A stretch of 64,000 nt of DNA, taken from assembly GCA_016718845.1 (NCBI GenBank), contig JADKCK010000100.1, positions 1-64,000 on the forward strand, given 5' to 3'. Both the position numbers and the translations under genes were made by a program. Below, one piece after another: positions 8,272 to 17,600 of the stretch. Source of the stretch: Sphingobacteriales bacterium. GTDB lineage: Bacteria; Bacteroidota; Bacteroidia; Chitinophagales; UBA2359. Position 1 is the first letter of the stretch; each line of letters opens with the position of its first letter. The notes under the pieces are model-generated. The model was not told the DNA's origin and did no database searches. It saw only the letters and a program-made list of their open reading frames with translations.

Positions 8272-8991
8272 ATGAAGGCAATTATCATTGGTGCTACATC
8301 GGGTATTGGGCGCGAGCTGGCAATACAGATGACCGCAAAGGGCTACGAATTGGGTATTACCGGACGACGTGCCGAACTGTTAGAAACACTTAATGCCGAA
8401 CTTGGCGGCAAATCCCACCTAAAAGTAATGGACATTACTAGCTTTGAAGAAGCCCGACAACAACTGTTTGATTTGATAGCAGCAATGGGTGGGGTGGATA
8501 TAGTGGTTATTAACTCGGGCGTGGGCGATATGTCGTTGCGCTGGGATATTGAGCAAAATATTATCAACACCAATGCTACTGGTTTTGCGGCTATGGCAAA
8601 TGCGGCGTTTTATTATTTCTCGAAAAATGGCGGCGGGCAAATTGTGGGTATCTCGTCGGTGGCTGCCGAGCGTGCTGGGGGCTTGTCGCCTTCGTATCAT
8701 GCTACAAAAGTGTTCGCATCGCGCTATATGGACGGCTTGCGGCTACATGCTAAACGCAAAAAACTGCCTATTACCATTACCGACATACGCCCAGGTTTTG
8801 TGAAAACGCCTATGACCGACCGCAACGACCCTAAACAAATGGTGTGGATGGCTAGCGTAGAGAAGGCTACGGCACAAATATTAACCGCCATAGAAAGCAA
8901 ACAACGCCTTGCATACATTACCCGCCGATGGGCTATAGCCGCCTGGATTATGCGAAATATGCCCGAATGGTTGTATGCACGCTTTGCGTAA
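8272..8991 (+). CDS. Short-chain dehydrogenase/reductase
   Basis: 239 residues, cytoplasmic NAD(P)-dependent oxidoreductase of the classical SDR fold. The nucleotide-binding motif GATSGIG is at residues 7-13, VINSGVGD replaces the usual NNAG, and the catalytic set is Ser plus YHATK (Tyr-x-x-x-Lys). DIRPGFVKTPMTDR follows, where PG and T line the cofactor site. TGRRAE after the second strand suggests NADPH preference. The substrate cannot be told. It stands alone, divergent from tsf, and no terminator was found before the 76-bp repeat array that begins 40-50 bp after its stop. Confidence 0.92.
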   Translation: MKAIIIGATSGIGRELAIQMTAKGYELGITGRRAELLETLNAELGGKSHLKVMDITSFEEARQQLFDLIAAMGGVDIVVINSGVGDMSLRWDIEQNIINTNATGFAAMANAAFYYFSKNGGGQIVGISSVAAERAGGLSPSYHATKVFASRYMDGLRLHAKRKKLPITITDIRPGFVKTPMTDRNDPKQMVWMASVEKATAQILTAIESKQRLAYITRRWAIAAWIMRNMPEWLYARFA

Positions 8992-8992
8992 G

Positions 8993-9512
8993 ATGTGGCG
9001 AAGTGGCGAAGTGGTGAAGTGGCGATGTTGCGATGTGGTGAAGTGGCGATGTTGTGATGTGTCGATGTGGTGAAAAATCATAATTCATCATAAAAAATCA
9101 TAATCAATCAGCGTTCCATGTGGCGATGTTGTGATGTGTCGATGTGGTGAAAAATCATAATCAATCATAAAAATCATAATCAATCAGCGTTCTATGTGGC
9201 GATGTTGTGATGTGTCGATGTGGTGAAAAATCATAATCAATCATAAAAATCATAATCAATCAGCGTTCCATGTGGCGATGTGGCGATGTTGTGATGTGGC
9301 GATGTGGTGAAAAATCATAATCAATCATAAAAATCATAATCAATCAGCGTTCTATGTGGCGATGTTGTGATGTGTCGATGTGGTGAAAAATCATAATCAA
9401 TCATAAAAATCATAATCAATCAGCGTTTCATGTGGCGATGTTGTGATGTGTCGATGTGGTGAAAAATCATAATCAATCATAAAAATCATAATCAATCAGC
9501 GTTCTATGTTGT
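8993..9512. repeat. 76-bp minisatellite array
   Basis: The unit joins a G-rich half (TGTGGCGATGTTGTGATGTG, then TCGATGTGGTG) to an AT-rich half (AAAAATCATAATCAATCAT and again AAAATCATAATCAATCAGCG). The anchor GCGTT recurs at 9111, 9187, 9263, 9347, 9423 and 9499, giving spacings 76, 76, 84, 76, 76; the 84 reflects one extra GATGTGGC. The first 50 bp (8993-9045) are shorter degenerate GTGGCGAA/GTGGTGAA repeats. No coding sequence is seen. This fills the 8992-9618 gap apart from the terminator at its right end. Confidence 0.9.
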
Positions 9513-9546
9513 GATTTGGGGAGATACAAGCGTATCATAACAAATT

Positions 9547-9585
9547 AAAAAAGCCTGCCCTCGAAATTCGAGAGCAGGCTTTTTT
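9547..9585 (-). terminator. Terminator of the M43 protease gene
   Basis: Strong hairpin: AAAAAAGCCTGC, CCTCGAAATTCGAG loop region, AGCAGGCTTTTTT. It is symmetrical, so it could stop transcription from either side. It is 33 bp beyond the protease stop. Confidence 0.9.
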
Positions 9586-9618
9586 AGGGTTAATTTTTTG
9601 CAAGATTAAGTACGCAAA

Positions 9619-11814
9619 TTATTGTTTAATCATTTTTTTAGTGATTACTTGGTCGCCAATACGCACTTGTGCCACATAAACGCCAGCTGTTGGAATGAGG
9701 GTATCGTCAATGCTAAAATCGTAGCTACCTGCGGCTTGTGTACCTTGATTAATGGTTTTAATGTTACGTCCCATTACATCGGTAATAGTAATGCTTACAT
9801 CGGCGGCTTGGTCGGTGGTGTAGCGTATGGTGGCGCTGTTGTTAAACGGATTAGGCAATATTGCCAATTGTATGCCCGCTTGATTAACCACATTTTCGCC
9901 AACAAATATGCCATTTATGTTTACATCATCAATGTACAAATTGTTTTCGTAGTGCGATATATTGCGGAACACAATATAGGCACTACCTAACGAGGTGTAA
10001 GGTGTAAGGTCGAGTGTTTCTAGGCGCCATTGGCTGTTGGTGGGTACAAATTCGTTGGTGGTATTGGGCGCTGTTGCTAATGCCGACGAGTATTTGTTGT
10101 ACAGCAAATAACCGCTACCACTACCGCAAGCAGGTACAATGGCTACTTGTAGGCTATCCCAGGTGGTGTTGGGTCCGCTTGGGTCCGAGTAAGAAGCATA
10201 AGCTACCTGAAAAGTAAGGGTAGCATTTTGCATAGCGCCTATGTTAATAGCTGGTGATATAAGGTCGTCGGATAGGCTGCTGCCTACTTCTCCGGCGGCA
10301 GTATAGTTAAAGTTATCCATTTTTATAGATGCAACTCCCGATTTTTTAGCGGCGGTAGTACGTGCCCAAGTTATATCACTGTCGTAGTTACCTACTGTCC
10401 AGCCATTATTGGGTGCGTTGGGGCTTTCGAAACCTTCAAACAAAGGTATATTTACACCTGCTGTACCTGATGTAATCGAAAAGTTGCTGCTGTTCGAGTC
10501 GTTGCTTGCTGCCCCGTCGGTTACGCCATTGGGTAGTTGGGTATACGATGTAAAGGTGTGGTTGCCGTTGGTGGCGGTCATGGTGGGTAGCGTTACATTT
10601 ACAATAGCGTTGCTAGCCAACGAGCCAGTCCAATCGTATTGTATGGCTGTGTTTGAGTCTATGCGGTAATAAATTTTTACTGATGTAAGTGTAGCCGAGC
10701 CAAAGTTTTTAAGGCGTACAACAGGTGCAAACGAACCCGAACATATATCTCCGTCGGGGGCTACAATGTCTATAATACCTGCATCGTTGGTGGTAGTTGC
10801 TGGGGCGTTGCAAACCGTTGAGTTAGCCAAACTGTTTAGGTAGGTGTAGTTGTTGTAGCTGGCTTGCATACGTTGCACTTGTTTGGTGGTAAACATGTTT
10901 AGGGCATCATCGTCCGAGTAGTCCATGTAATTCATAAACATATAACCATTACCCGATGGTGAGCAGGTATCAAATTGCGGAAACGAGGGGCTGCCTCCTG
11001 TGGCATCGGCTTGGTTAGGCGTGTCGGTAATTTCGTCCGAACCTGAACAAGAGCCACCATCATCGCCCCAAATATGAAACAAACCAAAACAGTGACCAAC
11101 CTCGTGGGTAACGGTGCGTCCTAAGTTATAAGGTGCTTGTACCGTACCTATGGTGCCAAAGTAGCGGTAATCAATGGCAATGCCAAAGGTACTGGCGTTA
11201 CCAGCACTCGGAAACTGGGCATAACCCAATAAACCACCGTTTAGTTTGCCTACCCATATATTAAAATAGCGGCTAGGGTCCCAAGCCGATGCCCCACCTT
11301 CGTTAACGCCGCTACCATTTAAATCTAAAAATTTGATGGCATCGTTGTCGCTAAAACCAGTAGAAGTAGTAGCTACCCTGTTAACACCATTACTTGGTGC
11401 TCCGTTGGGGTCTTGTTGTGCCAAACAAAACTGAAAATTGCTAGGTGCAGCCACACCAGCAAAGCCAGCGGGCGTATTTACCGCATCGGCGTTTAAACGG
11501 GCAAAATCGGCGTTTAGTACGTCTATTTGTGTTTGTATTTGGGCAAGTGTAATGTTTTGGGTGCTATTGGCATATACCACATGCACTACCACCGGAATAG
11601 TAATACCACCGCGTTCTATACCAGGGTTATGTGCTTCCCAAGCTTGAACATTTTGTTGGTGTTGCTCGTGCATTTTAAGCAACTTGGGGTTGTCGGCTAT
11701 TTGCTGCTCCAAATGGTGCATGGTGCCGCAATTGCGTTGAGCCAAAAGAGATTGTTGGGCAAAAATAAGAAGTACTGCCCAAAGTACAGCTAAAAATTTT
11801 GTAGAGAACTGCAT
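9619..11814 (-). CDS. M43 (pappalysin-type) zinc metalloprotease with T9SS sorting domain
   Basis: 731 residues from the ATG at 11814, chosen because it gives a clean signal peptide (MQFSTKFLAVLWAVLL, ending LLAQ); the frame is open 13 codons further. The peptidase domain shows the extended zinc motif HEVGHCFGLFH (HExxHxxGxxH, residues about 237-247) and the Met-turn region MNYMDYSDD, as in M43/pappalysin. Beta-sandwich domains follow, one like a MAM/jelly-roll module (WTVGNYDSDITWARTT). The C-terminus, LAILPNPFNNSATIRYTT to VYVAQVRIGDQVITKKMIKQ, is a type-A T9SS sorting domain. The protein should therefore cross the outer membrane and be released or anchored. It probably degrades external proteins; the substrate is unknown. 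Confidence 0.93.
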   Translation of the reverse strand: MQFSTKFLAVLWAVLLIFAQQSLLAQRNCGTMHHLEQQIADNPKLLKMHEQHQQNVQAWEAHNPGIERGGITIPVVVHVVYANSTQNITLAQIQTQIDVLNADFARLNADAVNTPAGFAGVAAPSNFQFCLAQQDPNGAPSNGVNRVATTSTGFSDNDAIKFLDLNGSGVNEGGASAWDPSRYFNIWVGKLNGGLLGYAQFPSAGNASTFGIAIDYRYFGTIGTVQAPYNLGRTVTHEVGHCFGLFHIWGDDGGSCSGSDEITDTPNQADATGGSPSFPQFDTCSPSGNGYMFMNYMDYSDDDALNMFTTKQVQRMQASYNNYTYLNSLANSTVCNAPATTTNDAGIIDIVAPDGDICSGSFAPVVRLKNFGSATLTSVKIYYRIDSNTAIQYDWTGSLASNAIVNVTLPTMTATNGNHTFTSYTQLPNGVTDGAASNDSNSSNFSITSGTAGVNIPLFEGFESPNAPNNGWTVGNYDSDITWARTTAAKKSGVASIKMDNFNYTAAGEVGSSLSDDLISPAINIGAMQNATLTFQVAYASYSDPSGPNTTWDSLQVAIVPACGSGSGYLLYNKYSSALATAPNTTNEFVPTNSQWRLETLDLTPYTSLGSAYIVFRNISHYENNLYIDDVNINGIFVGENVVNQAGIQLAILPNPFNNSATIRYTTDQAADVSITITDVMGRNIKTINQGTQAAGSYDFSIDDTLIPTAGVYVAQVRIGDQVITKKMIKQ

Positions 11815-11913
11815 GATGGTAATTTTAAATTGTTTAGGTTGAGTGAACGACATGCGTCATAAATTAAGACTGTAAAACAGTAAGCAAGTTTAACGCCATT
11901 AGGTATTAAACCA

Positions 11914-11921
11914 CAAAGTTA
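11914..11921 (-). promoter_or_regulatory. -7 element (TAACTTTG) for the M43 protease gene
   Basis: CAAAGTTA on the plus strand, about 100 bp before the protease ATG. The 11815-12131 interval is AT-rich, holds this element and the plus-strand one at 12098, and shows no gene. Confidence 0.45.
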
Positions 11922-12097
11922 CAAAAAAATGAACAAATACTTAACTCTGGCTAATTATTTTGTAATTTTGATAAGATTTGGGCATTAATGAGCCATTTTT
12001 TTAATTATGGGGCAACAAATTTCAAGTACTATTTAAGCAAAAAATTAAAAAATGTTGTTTTAGAAAACAAGAAGGTATACCAATGAATTTTTTTTTC

Positions 12098-12105
12098 TAC
12101 CTTTG
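12098..12105 (+). promoter_or_regulatory. -7 element (TACCTTTG) for the DHFR-like gene
   Basis: TACCTTTG is preceded by a T tract and lies 26 bp before the ATG at 12132, giving a short leader. Confidence 0.6.
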
Positions 12106-12131
12106 CTACCTTAACTTAAAAAACATTTTTG

Positions 12132-12689
12132 ATGAGAAAACTAAAATTGCAGATGCAACTATCGGTTGATGGTTTTGTGGCAGGTCCAAACCACGAAATG
12201 GATTGGATGGTGTGGGATTGGAGTGATGACCTAAACAATTATGTTTCGGGGATAACCGAGCCCGTTGATACTATTTTGTTGGGGCGTAAATTGGCAGAGG
12301 GCTTTGTAGATACTTGGTTAGCCCTAGAAAACGACCCCCAAACAGCAACCGATTTTGTACGAAAGATGAACAACACACCCAAAATGGTGTTTTCTAACAC
12401 ACTACAAAGCAGCAACTGGGAAAATGCAACCGTAGCCAATGGCAATTTTGTAACACAAATTGAGGCACTAAAAAACCAAGAGGGCGGCGACATAATAGTG
12501 TATGGCGGAGCTAGCTTTGTGGCATCGCTTATCAACCAAAACCTAATCGACGATTTATACCTATTTATTAACCCCACCGCATTAGGTAACGGATTGCCTA
12601 TTTTTACAAACCGAACAAACCTAACACTTATCGAAGCAAAACCATTTGATTGCGGAATAGTATTGCTGCACTATCAACCTAATAAGTAG
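12132..12689 (+). CDS. Dihydrofolate reductase family protein (RibD C-terminal domain)
   Basis: 185 residues, cytoplasmic. The family is an NADPH-dependent reductase fold shared by DHFR and the RibD reductase domain. Seen here are KLQMQLSVDGFVAGPNHEMD at the start, TILLGRKLAEGF, MVFSNTLQSSNW, the nucleotide-binding turn IIVYGGASFVASLIN and LYLFINPTALGNGLPIF. This resembles the stand-alone YyaP/YwjB-type proteins rather than folate DHFR. I start at the ATG 12132; a TTG directly before it is in frame but unnecessary. The substrate is unknown. Downstream (12690-12934) there is only intergenic repeat sequence, including AGCTATCCGCTGTCGGCTG at about 12703. Confidence 0.88.
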   Translation: MRKLKLQMQLSVDGFVAGPNHEMDWMVWDWSDDLNNYVSGITEPVDTILLGRKLAEGFVDTWLALENDPQTATDFVRKMNNTPKMVFSNTLQSSNWENATVANGNFVTQIEALKNQEGGDIIVYGGASFVASLINQNLIDDLYLFINPTALGNGLPIFTNRTNLTLIEAKPFDCGIVLLHYQPNK

Positions 12690-12934
12690 TATTGCTGCCA
12701 TTAGCTATCCGCTGTCGGCTGTTTGCTACAGGCTACATAAATTAGGGGGTAATAAAAATGGTAACGTTTGATGCCGACCTTAAAAAAATACTTGATTAGC
12801 TACTATACAATTTTGAGTATGCAAATCACAGTTGGCAAACCTGTCGAAAGGTTGCTGAACGAAGTCGAACTAACACTCCAAAAAAAAGCAATAATCAATA
12901 AGCAATAATCAATAATTGATAATCAATAATCGTC

Positions 12935-14155
12935 TTGAACATCCTCTACATTTCTTACGATGGCATGACCGACCCGCTCGGACAGTCGCAGGTGCTGCCT
13001 TATATAATAGGTATACAGCAGCAGTTAGCTTGTACATTTACGCTATTAAGCTGCGAAAAACCCGACCGATTTGCCCAACAAGGTAACGCCATACAACAAC
13101 TAATGGACACAAACGGCATAGATTGGCAACCCTTGTTGTTTCATACAAAACCGCCATTTGTTGCCAAACTCTACGACCAATACCAACTAAAACGCCGTGC
13201 TTTACAGTTGCATCGCCAAAAACAATTTGCTTGGGTGCATTGTCGTAGCTATGTGGCAGCTATGGTAGGAGAGGAGATGAAGCAAAAAACAGGTATTAAA
13301 ATGTTGTTTGATATGCGCGGATTTTGGGTTGATGAACGTGTAGAAGGTGGAATGTGGAACCTCAAAAATCCGTTTTACCAATTAGCCTATCAATACTACA
13401 AACACCGCGAAGCCAAGCTAATAAACATTGCCGATGCCATTGTAGTACTAACCCAACGAGCCAAAACCGAAATAGAAACGTGGGCAAGCTGGCAAGCACA
13501 AAAAGCACCCATTACCGTTATACCTTGTAGTGCCGATTTTGACCATTTTACCATACCCACATCTGCCCAAAAACAAACTGCCTGCCAAGCACTACAAATA
13601 CCAACTAACAGCCTAGTAATTAGCTATTTAGGTAGTATTGGCACTTGGTATATGCTAAACGAAATGCTCGATTTCTTTTTTCAAATTAAACAAACATTTT
13701 CTAATGCTATTTTGTTGTTTATTACACCCGACAGCCCAAACTTATTGCTACCCCAAATAGCAGCACATAATATTAGCCCCGAATCTGTGCGTATTGTATC
13801 GGCTACACGCCAACAAGTACCTTATTATATGGCAGCCTCCGATGTTAATTTGTTTTTTATCCGCAATAGTTATGCAAAACAAGCTAGTTCGCCAGTTAAA
13901 CTAGGCGAGGTATTGGCAATGGGCATACCCATTATTACCAATAGCGGTGTTGGCGATGTAGATACCATTGTACAAAATACCCATGCAGGGATGGTGCTAA
14001 ACGCTTGCACTATTGCCAATTACCAACAAACAACGCAAAAACTGCCCGATTTATTGCATAAAAACAAGAACGAAATACGCCAAAAAGCTGCCGAATATTA
14101 TTTACTTAGTAAAGCTGTGACAAAATATGCAGCAATTTATGCAGAAAAAAAATAG
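12935..14155 (+). CDS. Glycosyltransferase family 4-like protein
   Basis: 406 residues. The N-terminal Rossmann domain begins NILYISYDGMTDPLGQSQVL, the typical opening of WbuB/GT4-type glycosyltransferases in which LGQSQVLPY binds the acceptor side. The second domain has VISYLGSIGTWYMLNEMLDF and SSPVKLGEVLAMGIPIITNS, the E-x7-E-type nucleotide-sugar motif of GT-B enzymes. No signal or membrane segment is seen, so it likely acts at the inner face of the membrane on cell-surface glycans. The start is a TTG: the frame is closed by TAA at 12920 and no ATG lies between. It stands alone rather than in a glycan cluster. Confidence 0.88.
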   Translation: MNILYISYDGMTDPLGQSQVLPYIIGIQQQLACTFTLLSCEKPDRFAQQGNAIQQLMDTNGIDWQPLLFHTKPPFVAKLYDQYQLKRRALQLHRQKQFAWVHCRSYVAAMVGEEMKQKTGIKMLFDMRGFWVDERVEGGMWNLKNPFYQLAYQYYKHREAKLINIADAIVVLTQRAKTEIETWASWQAQKAPITVIPCSADFDHFTIPTSAQKQTACQALQIPTNSLVISYLGSIGTWYMLNEMLDFFFQIKQTFSNAILLFITPDSPNLLLPQIAAHNISPESVRIVSATRQQVPYYMAASDVNLFFIRNSYAKQASSPVKLGEVLAMGIPIITNSGVGDVDTIVQNTHAGMVLNACTIANYQQTTQKLPDLLHKNKNEIRQKAAEYYLLSKAVTKYAAIYAEKK

Positions 14156-14699
14156 CGTCCAATAACACTTTTTGTAACAAAGTAAATTTTTTGAAGAGAT
14201 AATTTTTGTGTTTTTAGACATAATTGACTAAAAAGCAAGCTAGTATAAGACCAAAAAAAAAGAATGTGATTATTTTTGCCAAAAATAACACTAAACAAAC
14301 CCCAAAAATTGTACACACTTTTTTTTCAAAAAAAGTAAGTAATACCAACATAATTCAGTACCTTTGTACTTGTATAATCTATCCCAATTATACCGTTTTA
14401 AAATCTCCTCTCTATTGGCTGTTTTTACACTAACATTTTTTAAGTATGGGCTGTTTTTAATTTAATAACTTAACTTTTATAATACTCATTTTGTAGATGA
14501 TAAAACAACAACCCAAGGTGAAAAACAAGTACTCATTTCTTTTAAATAAACACTGACCAACTTACTGCAAAATATTTTGTGGTAAGATTTCCTATATCTA
14601 CTCGACTAAAATAATACAGTTTTGTTTAATTACAAAACCTTAATTATTTACATAATAACAAATTTAAATAACTTATTTTTTTAACAAATTACATTTTTT
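14156..14699 (+). other. AT-rich intergenic region and long leader of the giant adhesin
   Basis: 544 bp between the glycosyltransferase and the adhesin. It is very AT-rich with long A and T runs. A -7 element (14359-14366) implies a ~330-nt untranslated leader. The short open frame at 14224-14433 is Lys/Asn-rich and lacks a credible start; I regard it as chance. No tRNA, riboswitch or terminator is recognisable. Confidence 0.6.
14359..14366 (+). promoter_or_regulatory. -7 element (TACCTTTG) for the giant adhesin
   Basis: TACCTTTG lies 334 bp before the ATG at 14700. No good -33 match is visible; upstream is a run of A and T. Confidence 0.5.
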
Positions 14700-17600
14700 A
14701 TGAAGAATTTCATTACTCTTCTTTCAAAAGGTGTGCCAAACCCTCGGGGTATAACAAGGGCTAAAAAATCTATGTGGCTAACATTGGTTAGTATGTTAGG
14801 TTTTTTAGCATTTGGTACGCAGGGGGTGTTAACACCCTTTAGTAATGCAACCAAACAACGCACCAACAATGGGTGGCGTTTGGCTAGCATACTGCTTGCA
14901 CTTGTATTAGCCTTAGCCGGTAGCCTGCAAACATTGCAAGCACAAAACTACCAACTAAGCTATTTTACAGGTACTTACACGCCTATTACAGGTACTCCTA
15001 GTGGCACTACCGGCGATGGAACCATATCAGGCAACTTTCTCCTACCATTTTCGGTGAACTTTGGTGGCACTGCCTACTCCAACTTTCAAGTTTCTACCGA
15101 TGGTTGGGTGACTTTGAACACAGGTACATTAGCAACTAATTCAGCAGCTAACCTCAACCTGTTTAACACCACTGCACCTAATGTTACCATTGCTCCATGG
15201 ATGGATGACCTACATACAGCTCCAACAGGCGGGCCTGTAGGTGACATTAGCTACACCACCACAGGTACAAGCCCAAATCAGGTATTAACCATTCAGTACA
15301 ACAACTACCCTAGTTATTTTACGGGTACAACGGTGGCAATTAATTTTCAGGTTAAAATCTACGAAACCACCAATGTTATTGAGTTTTGGTATGGCAACCG
15401 TACAGGTGCTTTATCAGGCGCTTCGCCCTCCGAATCAGCTTCGGTGGGTATTGAGTGGGGCGCGGGTGGCTTAAACAACTTTATTGATGGTAGCTCGGGT
15501 TCGCGCACCGTAGGTAATGGTTTTTTAAATTCCATTCAGTTCCCAACAGGTAACAATATCCGTTACACACCAATTGCTGTTGCCTTAACGCCTTTGGCAG
15601 CAGGCACCTACACCGTAGGTTCGGGTGGCACTTACGCTAATATCAAAGGAGCATTTGCCGATATTAACCAACGAGGCATAGCAGGGGCTATCACCCTTAC
15701 TTTGCTCGATGCTACTAATACCGTAGCACAAGGCAACTTTTTTCCGTTGATATTAGATGCTACAGTAGGTACAAGCGCCACCAACACCATTACTATAAAT
15801 GGCGGTGGCACAGCTACCATAAGCTACTCGGGTGGAACAGGAAGTGCGGTTGCAGGCTCTGCTACCACTACCTCAACTACTTTGGTAGCTAACACTGCCG
15901 AGCCAATGATGTTATTGGCAGGTACCGATTATGTGAGTATCTTAAACACCAACTTTGTACAAACAGCTTCGCCTTATCTCACACCTGCAAGATTAGATAG
16001 AGGTATTTTGCTTACCAACTTATCTACCACCAATGGGGCTACTAACAACCTAATACAAGGGGTAAATATAACCATGGACAGGGCAGGAACCACTACAGTA
16101 GGTTTAGCACAAGCCATACCTTTCGTACCTGCCTCGGCATTAGGTGCCAATAGTAATAATAAATACTATAATTTTAGTATTAAAAATAGCTATGCGGGTG
16201 TTTTGCTAACAGGTAATGCCACTATACCAGACTTAGCCAACGAAGTAGGTACTACGGCTTGCGGCACCTACAACACCATAGGCGACCCCGCTGTGCCAAA
16301 CGATATTGGTAATGGTACTACCTTAACCTTTGGGGTAAGGGCAACTAACCAAAGTGGCGTTAAAATATTTAACAACGCCATTACCAACATAACCAACACC
16401 AGCACAACCGCCATAGATGGTATCTTTTTAGATAACTCAACCATTGTGGCTGCTTCAAGTGCAGGTACTTGCGAAATATATGGCAATAAAATTTCCAATA
16501 TGTTTGGAAATAATGCCGCATCGGCGCGCGTTATTGGTATTCGTGCCAATTTAAATGCCAATGCTACCAGCTCTTCGCGGGTGTACAACAACTGGGTAAG
16601 CGCTTTAAACTCAATAAGTACCGTAACAACCAGCCGACGTATTGTGGGTATTATGGCACAAGAGTCGGGTGCCGGTGCAGGTGCTGTACACAACATTGAT
16701 TTTAACAATGTTAGCCTAGCACCCGCAGGTATTGCCTGCCCAAATGCTTGTTTCGAAATAGGTTCCGCTTCAACAGGAGCAACCATTAACGTAAGAAACA
16801 ACGTATTCTCTAACACAACCGCTGCCCAAACAGGTTTGGCAAAACACTATTGTTGGGCAAGCACGGGCGCTACCAACAAAGGTGGTGCAGGCTCCATATC
16901 CAACTACAACAATTTATGGGTAGCTAACGCAAACGGCTTTGTGGGTCTTATCGGTACCGATGCAACAGCCCTCAGCGATTGGCAAGCAGCATTACCCGCC
17001 AGCGATGCCAACTCCATATCTGTTGACCCCTTATTTAGCAATGCCAACACCGATTTGCACGTATCGGCACCAGGCTTAAACGGAGGTGGTAACAACACAG
17101 GCATTGCTTGGGTTACTAACGATATTGATTGTGAAACACGCCCATTGCCAGCAGCAACTAACTTTGACATAGGAGCCGACGAAATTCAGGCTTGCGTTGC
17201 AGCCGCAGGTGGTACCATAACACCAAGTACAGCCACCAGATGCTCGGGTCAAACTTATGCCATGGCCTCGGTAGGTGCCGAAGTAGGCGCAGGTATTACC
17301 TATCAATGGGAAATTTCTGCTACTGGTGGTGGTGCGGGCTTTGCCCCCGTATCGGGCGGCTCGGGTGCAACAACCACCGCCTATACAACAGCCGCATTAG
17401 CAGCAGGCACCTATTATTATCGCCTTAATGTTACTTGTAATGCAGGACCCGTAACGGGCTACTCCAACGAGTTGACGGTAACCGTAAATGCCAGCCCTGT
17501 AGTTACTGTTAACAACGGAAGCGTATGTAGTGGCACCCCTGCTGTTTTAACAGCAACGGGCGGCGGTACTTATGCATGGTCTCCGGCTACGGGTTTAGAT

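Noticed and set aside
8993..9512. CRISPR array
   Set aside because: Repeats are 76 bp, contiguous and without unique spacers, and no cas gene is near.
12758..12799. Tiny frame MVTFDADLKKILD
   Set aside because: Only 13 codons with no neighbouring similarity; at most a leftover of a decayed gene, which cannot be supported.
14224..14433. Small gene upstream of the adhesin
   Set aside because: Lys/Asn-rich translation from AT-rich DNA, no ATG or ribosome-binding site, within the probable leader of the adhesin.
14824..14837. 14-bp perfect palindrome as an operator
   Set aside because: It lies within coding sequence, occurs once, and matches no operator I know; noted only in the leader finding.
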